Shown here: piece after piece, positions 1 through 9,468 of the stretch | Position numbering within the stretch: the first letter of the stretch is position 1 | How the letters are laid out: each line of letters opens with the position of its first letter | Assembly (NCBI RefSeq): GCF_010389155.1 | Contig: NC_057769.1 | Span: 31,496,735 to 31,560,734, forward strand | Source: Erigeron canadensis | Taxonomy: Eukaryota > Streptophyta > Magnoliopsida > Asterales > Asteraceae | Length of the DNA: 64,000 nucleotides | Direction: 5' to 3' | Translations under genes and position numbers: made by a program | Notes under the pieces: model-generated | Told to the model about the DNA's origin: nothing | Database searches by the model: none | What the model saw: the letters and a program-made list of their open reading frames with translations, nothing else

Positions 1-152
1 GTCGTTTGTATCACAAAGATGTAAAGAGAATAGTGAGAATTTTGTGCTTTTATCAAATATAATGTATTGGTTATAGATAATTATTTTCACTCAAAGAAGA
101 GCAATGCAGATCAATATATAACTGATAAGAGGATGATATGAGAGGTACTTAC

Positions 153-278
153 TTGCAGTCTTGTAAACATTCCAGTTCAGTATTAACTATTAAGCAAATA
201 AGCAATCTTTCCATTGCTGGCAGTAGTTGTAATTGCAGATGATCGGTTGAAGCCAGTAGTGAGAAGATAGAATCAGAC
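153..278 (-). CDS. candidate internal exon of an unidentified protein
   Basis: On the minus strand a 126-nt open segment lies between a TTCAG acceptor and a strong GTAAGTACC donor. It translates without stops into a helix-like, leucine-rich stretch containing LLASTDHLQLQLLPAMERLL. I do not recognise the protein. Composition and splice sites look real, but no complete gene could be assembled, because the phase does not join directly to the next candidate exon at 887-990. It may be a late exon of a gene leaving the left edge of the window. Confidence 0.35.
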
Positions 279-886
279 CTGAAGACACGAGTACTCGAGT
301 TTAAATGTACGTTGGATCATTATAAGTTTGAACTCAATGATATTATATTGTTCCATTGTTTATGTTGAATGTCGTTTCATCGTATGTACGTGTGTATCTG
401 TGTGCAAAAGTATATAGAATAGCCATCTCAAACAATTGTGTTATGTTTCTCTTCTCATGTACTATGTTTCGTTTCTTATAGAGAATGAAATTACTAAATA
501 TGGAGGATATTCTTAGTATAAATCGGTCAATAAATCTTACTACTAACAGATTTCTGAATGGAAGTTGGTTTTTCAAGGTAGAACTTTGCATTCAAACTAT
601 AACTTCTTCATAAGACCAACGTGAAGACGAGCCCAATAATGTGTTCATGGCTCACCAGAACCAGAAAGAACTTCGAAAATGCTTTAAAAAACATAAACTT
701 ACAACTACAGAGACATTTGAGATAAAATCTAGTGTCATGCAATGCCATGTACAATTGTACATTGTATGCATTGGTGTTATTATCATTTTTTATAATCAAG
801 ACCTTTGAATATAAGTGATAGATTTATTTTGTATTTCAATTTTCTGGAGTTAACTTCTTTAAAAAAATAAATAAATAAAGTATTAC

Positions 887-990
887 CGAATTTTGTCGTT
901 ATATCCACAGTGGCTGTAACTATGAACCACTGACCCTGAACCTCAGTGCTCTTAATACTATCTGTCACTAAAACCTTATCTCTCAATTGA
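887..990 (-). CDS. candidate internal exon of an unidentified protein
   Basis: A minus-strand segment of 104 nt lies between ATGCAG and a G|GTAATAC donor, with one frame open throughout (LRDKVLVTDSIKSTEVQGQW, then FIVTATVDITTKFG). The local alternation of hydrophobic and polar residues looks like coding sequence. It could belong to the same gene as 153-278, with one or more short exons in between (for example near 690-700), but that path is uncertain. No family was recognised. Confidence 0.3.
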
Positions 991-2620
991 CTGCATATAA
1001 TCTGTCACTAAATCGTAAACAGCGGATGGTGACCAGGCCCGAAGGCATGAAATTGTTCTTAACACATAACCAAGCTGCAGCTAGCAGTACTCAAGACTAT
1101 TGGCTTATTATAAGCTGAAATAGCATGACATGGCTAGTCCATAGCATTGGAGATTCTGTAAGTACTAACTGTTGAGCAGAATTTCTATACATTTTGACTA
1201 AAAAAAAAAAAGTTAACCTAACGATACTAAAAACATATAAAACTTGACATTTGATGAGACTTCTATAGCATTTTCGAGTATATGGGCATATGGCTTCTAA
1301 TTATAGACCTATCTTAAGATGCTTTTGTGAAAGTAAAATGATTTCAGAAAGAAATTGGACACATCACACATTAGACAATTCCAAGTACTTCAGAACTTTA
1401 TCTAATTAGTCCATTAGATCAAGTAAGTTGCTCCCAGGACTGATGATAGGGGTTTTTTCAGAATACGTTTCCCCTGGAATTGGAGTTGGGAATATGAAAA
1501 GACAATGCCGTTGAGCCCAAATTTGCAGTGTAAAAAAAATAAGATCAAGTAAGATATCAGATAAATGCCATGCACTGATACACATACATGCATGACCTTT
1601 AGTTAGGGCCAGAAGGCAAACTTTGAGGACTCTGAAGTCTGAAGTATGCATATATTCCAATTCAGGAGAAACCACAAAGTAGTTTGACTTCACCATGAAA
1701 AGGATATGTAAAAAATATCACAAAATCTCATCAAAGGATTTGGCTCAAAATATGTTTGAGACATGTTCGATATGTTAACTGCACAGACTACTGGTAGTTT
1801 CGGATCTATAAGGAGTTGAGTAACGATCAGTCACAAACTTAAGACTGGTAAACTGGGAACAAAGTAAATGACAGTAATAGACCGGCAATGGATATCTCTA
1901 TTAGTCTTTCAAGGACGGTACACATAAATACTGAAATCAAATTCTACGCAGAACTAGCCCGTTCATTGAAGGGCTTTAAGTATGCCTTCTAATATGGTTC
2001 GCGGCACTCTTTTCAAGGGAAACCAGGCTCATGAAGAGAAGTAAAGGCATGACATTATGACAAGTGGAAAGCTGACTACATTTCGATGTTCTTACGATTT
2101 ATGAGTAATACAGAACCGGGGACCTTAGTTCACTATTGTGTGTACCTACCTAATTTTAATTTGCGTTCACTTGCACATTGCCAGGAAGCAAAATTCTAGT
2201 ATTTCGTGTATTGGATATCAAGTTACTCTTGCATAAAAATGAGTTATGAACAAACTATATATATATGAACTTTGAAGTTTGTTCCAATATCAACTAGAAC
2301 GTGGTCAATAAGCATGATGAGCATAAGTCAATAATCCAACAAGGGTTCTGCAGAAATGGATTAAGTAAACGGATTCCTACTGTATGAAGCGTCACATTGT
2401 GGAATTAAAGTCAACTCCCTTGCAAGATTTTGGCCATTGATTGAAGAACAATACTGATTTTACTCCACGTTTGATCGATATATGGAATCTGGTTCACATA
2501 GTATAGAAAGTGAACATATTCCCTCAAAAAGAAGCATATATAAGGTAGAAATTTGAAAGGTGAAAAGACAAGAAAGAAAAAGAATTGTGCGATTTCATTG
2601 ACCTTTGATACTCTTTCGTA
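991..2620. other. no supported gene
   Basis: Only short random ORFs are present. A 96-codon minus ORF (1406-1696) has no motif and no obvious splice partners. The stretch may hold introns of the candidate minus-strand gene, or the promoter-proximal region of MIR169. Confidence 0.4.
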
Positions 2621-2622
2621 GG

Positions 2623-2632
2623 CTATATATAG
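2623..2632 (+). promoter_or_regulatory. TATA box of the MIR169 transcription unit
   Basis: A CTATATATAG motif lies about 70 nt before the start of the MIR169 hairpin, so transcription would begin near 2655-2660. That fits the usual 25-35 nt spacing of plant RNA polymerase II promoters. The assignment rests on motif and position only. Confidence 0.5.
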
Positions 2633-2693
2633 AAAGCTTTACACACTCTAGTAATGCACACCAAACCTTATAATAGAAATCGAAGAGAGGCTC

Positions 2694-2854
2694 TTACATG
2701 AAGGAAAGAGTATTATTTGTTTGATAGCCAGGGATGACTTGCCTCATCACGCCTAAAGGTGCTGGAATGTGATTGATCCATGGTAGTTGGATTCGATCAT
2801 GAGGCAAGTCACTCTCTGGTTAGCTAACATGCTCTTCTTTCTCATGTTAGGCCT
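2694..2854 (+). ncRNA. MIR169: MIR169 microRNA precursor
   Basis: The 21-nt mature miR169 sits on the 5' arm at 2725-2745, beginning TAGCCAGGGATGACTTGCC. The 3' arm at 2801-2824 (GAGGCAAGTCACTCTCTGGT...) is its star strand with a few mismatches. The stem continues outward: ACATGAAGGAAAGAG near 2696-2710 pairs with CTCTTCTTTCTCATGT near 2832-2847. The terminal loop is about 55 nt. miR169 guides cleavage of NF-YA (HAP2) transcription factor mRNAs, classically in drought and nitrogen responses. Compared with the common form TAGCCAAGGATGACTTGCC, position 7 is G instead of A, which would give a G:U wobble in the seed region with a standard NF-YA site. An upstream TATA box supports an independent gene. 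Confidence 0.9.
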
Positions 2855-3238
2855 TCTCTTCTTCCTATAGTGTTCATGTATGATAGAACAATTGAACATA
2901 TGATACCTGAAGAGAAATGATTTTCTTAATTAGCTCTTGCACGAAGAGAACATAACACTTATATCTGCCTGTAATGGGCGGATGTAGCATATAATTATCT
3001 GGCCTGCTTGATGGCCCAAAAACTATTAGCGAAAATATATATTATTATTGTTTTTAGTTCATCATGTTCTCATAGTTTCAAGCAACTTTTTTTCTCCGAT
3101 GTCATAATATCCTACATCCGCCTCTGGTTTGGCCAGCAAATGAATACTTGTTTGGTTTACCAGGCATGTAGGCATTATATAATTTAACAAGCTCCTTTTT
3201 TTTTATGCTAATCCTTGTTTATGATTAGTATATATTGT

Positions 3239-4120
3239 TAGGGCTCTAAACGGTTCGATTCGGTTCGGTTAGCTAGAAATTTTGAACCGTTTTTCGGGTT
3301 TCGGTTCAGTTCAGTTAGTTAGAAATTTTGAACCGTTAATTTCGGTTACCCGAAAAAGTCCAAGACTGTTGGATCACTCATCAATGTCATAAGCTTAAAA
3401 TGATGGCTTTTAGGACGCCGAAGCTAATGAGACCGAGAGGAACGAAGGTTAATTTCGGTTAACCATTTATTAAAGCTATGCAAATATAAAGTTTAATTTT
3501 TCAATTATAATAGTCAATTTACATTGTATTAATTAATTTTTCTATGTAAAATAGTTATTTAACGTAACTACATTAGTATTTTGTTTTATAAATAAATATA
3601 CATTATATCTAATTTTGAAAATTACTCTTTTCTAACTTTATATTTATGCAATGCAAATTTCTACTTAATAGTATTATAATTTACTACTTAAATGTCTTCT
3701 ATATGATATTATCATTATTTTTGATAAATATTTTAAATAAACTTAACAACTTTATATTAAAAAGAGTATATATATAACAAAATCACTCAAAATTTCCAAA
3801 ACTAATCATAGATTGTGAAAGAAAGTTTAGTAAATTTGTTAATATTTTAGGCAACAAATACAAAAATTTAGCTAAATAGATATGTAAATGATGTATTCAT
3901 GTAATACATATATGTGTAAATATACATATATATGATTATATGTAGACATATATCAAACTTCGGTTCGGTTAACCGCGGATAATGAATATTGAAAACCGTA
4001 ACCGAACCGTTAAACATCGGTTTTTTGTTTTTCGTTTTTTTCCGGTTTCGGTTTTTTCGGAATCTGATAACGTTGTTCGGACCGGTTTTTCGGTTTTCTG
4101 GTTCATTTCTTACACCCCTA
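3239..4120. mobile_element. non-autonomous hAT-like element with CGGTTCGG subterminal repeats
   Basis: The ends are TAGGGCTCTAA and the complement of TAGGGGTGTAA, an 11-bp terminal inverted repeat with two mismatches. The flanks TATATTGT and TATATTAG resemble an imperfect 8-bp target duplication. Both subterminal regions carry many GGTTCGGTT and AACCGAAC motifs, while the 600-bp middle is very AT-rich and has no ORF. This organisation is typical of small hAT elements of plants. The family assignment is inference. Confidence 0.6.
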
Positions 4121-4710
4121 TATATTAGTTAAAGTTCCATAATTAGTAACCTTTCATAACAATCATCATTACATAAAAGAAATCATTGTTTCACCCTCTA
4201 ACCCTGACCTTAATTCAAGTGTGATTCATTGTTCTTTTATCGTTTATAGCTTATTGTCAAAATTAAAGAAGCTAGGAAAGAGTCGCAAAAACTCATGTTG
4301 GGCAGTAAGTTCACATGATTCTCAACGTTATTCCAATCTTAATTAGTATGAAATTAATTACTTTTCATATATTCAACAACGAAGTAATACACAATAATAT
4401 ATACATCAGACAGTTATATTGTATAACTATATGATGCTTATACTATTTTTATTTATCTTTTCTTTTTGAAGAGTTAATATATATGGTTCTAATATATATT
4501 GTTGAGTAAATATATTGTGTAAGGATTTCAACAGAGCCCGCAAGGCTGCAATGGTCAACTCACTAAGCTTTAGTGTGTTAGTCGCATCAACTCAATACTC
4601 AATAGTTATTGGAACTTTGGAAGGGCCGAAGTACAAAGATTTCTATTTGAAAGGGTCAAGCTAAAATTTTATTAAACTTTGTAATATAATCTGTAAATTC
4701 TATATATAAA

Positions 4711-4888
4711 GAAAAATGATAAATCATTCTAAAGATTAGCCTAAAAATCCTCCTAAAACATTAAGAAAATGACATCTGGTATCCACTAATTTTCTTTACT
4801 AATCTTGTCCCCTGATTTTTTCACATATCAACATCTCATGGTTAGGAGGATTATTAGGCTATTTAGTTAGGGGTATTAATCATTTCCA
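4711..4888. mobile_element. Mutator-type MITE (GGAAATGATTAAT family)
   Basis: A 178-bp element is flanked by the 9-bp direct repeat ATATATAAA (4702-4710 and 4889-4897). Its termini are related inverted repeats (AAAATGATAAATC and GATTAATCATTTCC region). A second family member in the opposite orientation lies at 22578-22752. No coding capacity. Confidence 0.65.
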
Positions 4889-4897
4889 ATATATAAA

Positions 4898-5432
4898 TGA
4901 CAAATTTAAAGTCAGCAATGGTTAAACCCATTAGGACCTTTTGTTTTAGTCTCATCAAATTATTGATTTAAAAAAATTAAACTATCAAAAATACCAACCA
5001 TTGACAAAAAGATGAAGTTCCCAAATGGCATACACACATTATCCTGCATCAACCCAAAAAGCCCATTATTTTAGTTTTGTCTGAAGCTTAAAAGCCCACT
5101 AATTTTATTTTTTGGTATACGTCTTCTTCAAATTGGACCTATTTGAATATAAAAAACACACATACATATTATCCACATGTTATGTTTTTGTAGTTCTAAG
5201 AGTATTTTTAAGAAGATATTTAATAATTTAATCATTTTTCATTGCAAAAACTTACAAAAAGTTTTTAACACCTATCTAAAAGAAAATAATAAAAAACTTA
5301 GATTAAAAATATTTTTAGAAAAGAAAGCAACAAAAAAAACATAGTCGGATTGACGTTGATTGTTGACCAACTCTATTGAGTCAAAGTAAGGAAAAACTTG
5401 GAAGCAGAGAGTTCTGATTGTCTGTGCTTTCA
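4898..5432. other. 5' flank of the MTN gene
   Basis: No ORF or repeat was recognised. The stretch is AT-rich and presumably holds the promoter and 5' UTR of the plus-strand gene starting at 5433. No convincing TATA box could be chosen. Confidence 0.4.
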
Positions 5433-8400
5433 ATGGCTACTTTTCATATCAGAGAAAATGATGACAAACACCACCCTGTTTCAACCCTTGTCATTTTCAC
5501 TGGTAATCATCTCATCTCATCTCATCTGGCCTGTCTTTATACTTATATATATATGTATACACTTTTTTTTTAGTAGAAGTTATTATTATTTAAGTTAAGT
5601 TTCTTTTGATGTGTAAAAATGTGTAACAGCCATGGATTCAGAAGCACTCCCCATTATTGAATTCTTTAAGCTTTCACCAGATGATGGTTCTTTGTAAGTT
5701 TTTCTACTTTTTTTTTTTTTTAATTTCTTTTTTATTGTTATTATTTGCCATTGTGATTTATTTTGCTAAAAAAAAAGAAAAAAAGTGTGGATGACTGGTT
5801 GAGACTTCGAGTGCATAGTTTTTAAGTGCTTACGGCTTAAAAGTTGTGTTCAGATAGCTGCGGATGATTAAAATAAGTTTGTTTTAATCTTTGAACTAAA
5901 GAGGACCGAAATCCGTATACTTGAACTTGTGTTTTGACCTTCGAAAAACGCAAAAATCTGTATGTGCATATACGTTTTATATAATAAGCTGAAGAGAGTA
6001 AGTACCCGCGCCCGGGTGAGATGGTGGGGGCGATAGCTAGGTCATAGAGTGTGATAGATCATAGGAGTTGACATGTCATAGAGTATGATAGTCAAATGCC
6101 TTAGCCGTACGGGCTCCGCCTCGGATTTAAAAATTCGTAGAAAGTATATCGAATGACATCTCTAATGAAAGAGCATGAAATTTTAAGAACACCCATATAA
6201 TTTTTATAATTTATCGATGTACGGTTTTTGAGATAAAAGATTTTGAATGAATTGGAGGAATAAATGATTTATGGAAGAGAGAGAAAAAATGATTGGTTGA
6301 TATTTGAAGAGAGAGAAAGGATATTATAGTTATTTTAGATAAATATAGAATAGATAGGAGGGACATTTTGGGGAAGTACTTAAAATCAATATTGAAAATT
6401 TAAGTTCAATGTTGAAAATCTATATATTTTTTGCTTTATAATATAGTATAGATAAGCGGTTTTTTAGAGAGCATGTAAATTAGCAGATGAGCACTTAAAT
6501 TGAGTACAGAACATTGGCTTTGTAAAAGCGAGTGTTTGCTATCATAGTAGTGTATCGCTATCCATTAGGTTTATTTGATCACAGTTGAAATTTAGGACTG
6601 GCAGGTTGACTTTCAGACGTGACTTGTGTTTGAGGTAAATAGGTATTGGAACGAGTATACGTTCAGTAATTATGTTACTTTCAGTTATAATGACTTTGGA
6701 GATGCTGATCAAACCACTTATCATTGCGTAGGAATAGGCATACCACTAGCCATATGTTAAGTTGGATAAACTAAAAGCTCCCATATGAGACCGTGGTCCC
6801 TTGGCCCACTAGTATCAGTCCCAACAACCTTGTGGTCGTCGATTCAAGCCACGTCGAAGGCGTCAGTTGCATAATCTATAAGTTTAGTAGTGTTTTACGT
6901 TGCAAATAACCCTGCTTTATGAGGCTTTTATATACTGTCTATATATTTTTCGGTTTATTGTATTGCAGGTCTCTCTGGGCTGTTAAGTATCACATTCTGT
7001 TATATCGTTTTTTGGTTTTATTTTGAGTTTCAATTATTTCAGGTTTCCGTTAGGTGTCCCTTGGATCAGATATCATGGTACTTACAAGGATCTAAATATA
7101 AATCTCATTTATCCAGGAAGAGACCCCGACTTAGGTGGGTAACTCTTTCACCTTCCGCATTGTTGAAAACGTTTGCGGGATATTTCAGATGACTTTTTTT
7201 CTCCAATTTTGTGAGATATCTGATTGATTAGTAAATTTGGAATTTAGTAGTCAACATGTGGCCCAAATAAAGTCAGAGGACCCATAGTTACTGATTTAAA
7301 ATATTCGCCTCCTTTCTTGAATGTAAATGATCTTGAATAACCAAGATGTATATGTTTCACAGGATATTTAAGCATTTTTTTTTTCCTGTATTGATACCCC
7401 CTCCAATTTCTGTCTCAGGGGTCAATAGTGTAGGAACGGTTCCTGCATCTCTTGTGACTTATGCTTCTATTCAAGCATTGAAGCCAGATCTTTTGATAAA
7501 TGCTGGCACTGCTGGTGGCTTTAAAGTATACTATTTCTGCCCATCATTTTATTTTTACCCTTTCTTTCTGAAAATATCTGAAGTTAGGATTGCGATGTGT
7601 ATGTTTTATTCGCATCTACAGTTTTCTTTCTTCTTGTTTGTCACCTTTTTTAGTTTTGAAGTTATAGTGTTGTTAATGTTGATAAAACCAGGTGAAAGGA
7701 GCTTGCATATTTGATGTGTTTTTGGTTTCAGATCTTGCGTTCCATGATAGACGGATTCCAATTCCAGTAAGTAGCTTAATCAATTTGTCTCTTATATTTT
7801 GATGAAATCACGGATACCCATTGTTCTCCTTGGCTGTATCAGATTTTTATCCTAATTCTTTGGCCCTCTTGATATGCAGGGTCCAGATAAATATGGAGTT
7901 GGGAGACGGCAGAGTTTCTCCACACCAAATCTTGTGAAGGAGCTTAAGCTAAAGGTGATCATCTATAAGTGAATTTTTAACGAACATGGTGTTTGACAAA
8001 TGTTGACATTTTCAAAATAAAAAACAACCAGTCTAAAAATTTTGTCATTATTCAGTTTTTATATTCAGTTAAGCAATCTAGCTTTATACTCCGATATGGG
8101 ACCCATTTTCCAAATGTTATACATCTTTCCTCCAACCGCAGATTGTCGTTTATGACATTCAAGATTAATAAACACACTTTGCAGGTTTGCAATCTCTCTA
8201 CGGGAGATTCTTTGGATATGACCCCGCAGGATGAAACATGCATATTGGCCAATGATGCAACAATCGTTGATATGGAGGTATAATGCCAATTCATAGTTTG
8301 TCTTTGCTTAACTTGTTTTCCATGATTTGATACACTTAACAAATTATCTTTAATACAGCCCTTATCATTCATATCCTAAAATTCTGGTTCCAGGGAGCAG

Positions 8401-8591
8401 CTGTGGCTTATGTGTCTAGTCTTATGAGAGTCCCGGCAATATTTATAAAGGCTGTATCCAATTTTGTTGATGGTGAAATTTCCATTCCTGAAGATTTTGC
8501 ACAAAATTTGCAAGCAACTGTTGTGGCACTACGAGAAGTGGTTGCCCAGGTGGTTGAATTTATTAATGGTAAGTGCCTCTCTGAACTGTGA
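5433..8591 (+). CDS. MTN: 5'-methylthioadenosine/S-adenosylhomocysteine nucleosidase
   Basis: Exons 5433-5502, 5630-5693, 7043-7134, 7419-7525, 7692-7766, 7880-7954, 8185-8277 and 8394-8591 join in phase to 257 aa, close to the roughly 255-267 aa of plant MTNs. The enzyme hydrolyses methylthioadenosine to adenine and methylthioribose in the cytosolic methionine salvage (Yang) cycle. Motifs in order: AMDSEALP (Glu kept), PGRDPDLGVNSVGTVPASL, INAGTAGGF, DLAFHDRRIPIP, STGDSLDM, and DMEGAAVAYV (substrate Glu kept). Oddity: the family's KAVTDLVDG, whose Asp is the catalytic acid, reads KAVSNFVDG here, so residue 215 is Asn (codon AAT, 8460-8462). The enzyme may be inactive or altered. Intron 2 is 1.35 kb and carries a Helitron-like and a SINE-like insertion. 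The start was chosen at the ATG giving the conserved LVIFTAMDSEALP junction. Confidence 0.92.
5996..6452 (-). mobile_element. Helitron-like element in MTN intron 2
   Basis: Read on the minus strand it starts with TCTATACTATATTATAAAGC at 6452, a common 5' end of small plant Helitrons, preceded by A as expected. It ends near 5996 with CCCGGGCGCGGGTACTTACT, a GC-rich stem followed by a short spacer. The expected terminal CTAG is not intact, so this is probably an old copy. No ORF. Confidence 0.5.
6735..6885 (+). repeat. SINE-like fragment in MTN intron 2
   Basis: A segment with a possible polymerase III A box (TGGCCCACTAGTATCAG) and B box (GTCGATTCAAGCC) about 35 nt apart is found in the intron. 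No target duplication was identified. The match to tRNA-derived SINE promoters is weak. Confidence 0.3.
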
Positions 8592-9465
8592 TGATCAATC
8601 TGGTATCCTATACTAGACCTTCGTTGATCAGCCAATCTGGTCCAACATGATTTGTAATCTGTATAATTCATACATTTTTGTTTGAGTGTATGCCTTTGAA
8701 AAGATAATTTGTTGTGTGCAATTGTTTCGACCGATAGAATTTGTAAAACCTTTTATCTTGATATATTAACGGTGAAGTTGAAGGAGATGCAAAACTCCAC
8801 ATTAGTATATGGATCTATCACGGTTCAATCTTTTTGAAGTTTTAATCTCGACTGTTTGAAATAGTACAGATGGATACGAGTTTTAGGTCATTTAGTTGTT
8901 TAAGTTTGTTAAAAGAGATAACAATGTTGTTTCATGGTGTTTGGATGTACGTATAAAACAATTGTTGCAAACTGACAATATTGCATTCCAACAAAAAAAC
9001 CAAAATTTCTGGCAGCAAGTGATGGGTAGGGTGGTGATGCTAGTGGTGCTAGACGGTGAGGTAAGATGGCTAAGGCGAACGATTATCGATATTGGATAGC
9101 AGCGCCGGGATAACCTAGGGCCAACAATCACTGATTATAGATAGTAAACAGTGATGGTGATGGTAATATGGTATAAGAGAAATGATAAAAAAAAAAAAAA
9201 AAAAAAATGAAATTTAAGAATATCTATTCAAGTATTCAATGATTGAACAGTTTTCTATGAAATTATTGTAGAACTATATTGAATATTCTCATCCAATATA
9301 CTTCAAGACAAACTAAAATTTGACGGATATCCTACAATTTTACTATTTGTAGTTTTTATAATGTTTTTTGATCACACATAGTTAAATTGACAAATATTCT
9401 CAAAATATATGTTCTTAATGTATAAAAAATGAAATTATCATTGAAAAGTTTGTAAAGCTAAAAAT
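8592..9465. other. intergenic, no supported gene
   Basis: This holds the 3' flank of MTN, a run of more than 20 A residues near 9187-9207, and AT-rich sequence. Short ORFs on both strands at 8892-9131 are shadows of each other and show no motif. Confidence 0.4.
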
Positions 9466-9468
9466 TTA

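Noticed and set aside
5398..5598. 66-codon plus ORF overlapping MTN exon 1
   Set aside because: It is a different frame from the conserved MTN start (ATG at 5433) and runs through the GT donor at 5503 into intron sequence.
7346..7714. 122-codon plus ORF
   Set aside because: Only its middle (7419-7525) is the real MTN exon 4. The rest reads through the flanking introns.
8052..8671. Minus-strand ORFs opposite the MTN exons
   Set aside because: They are antisense shadows of exons 7 and 8 with no motif.
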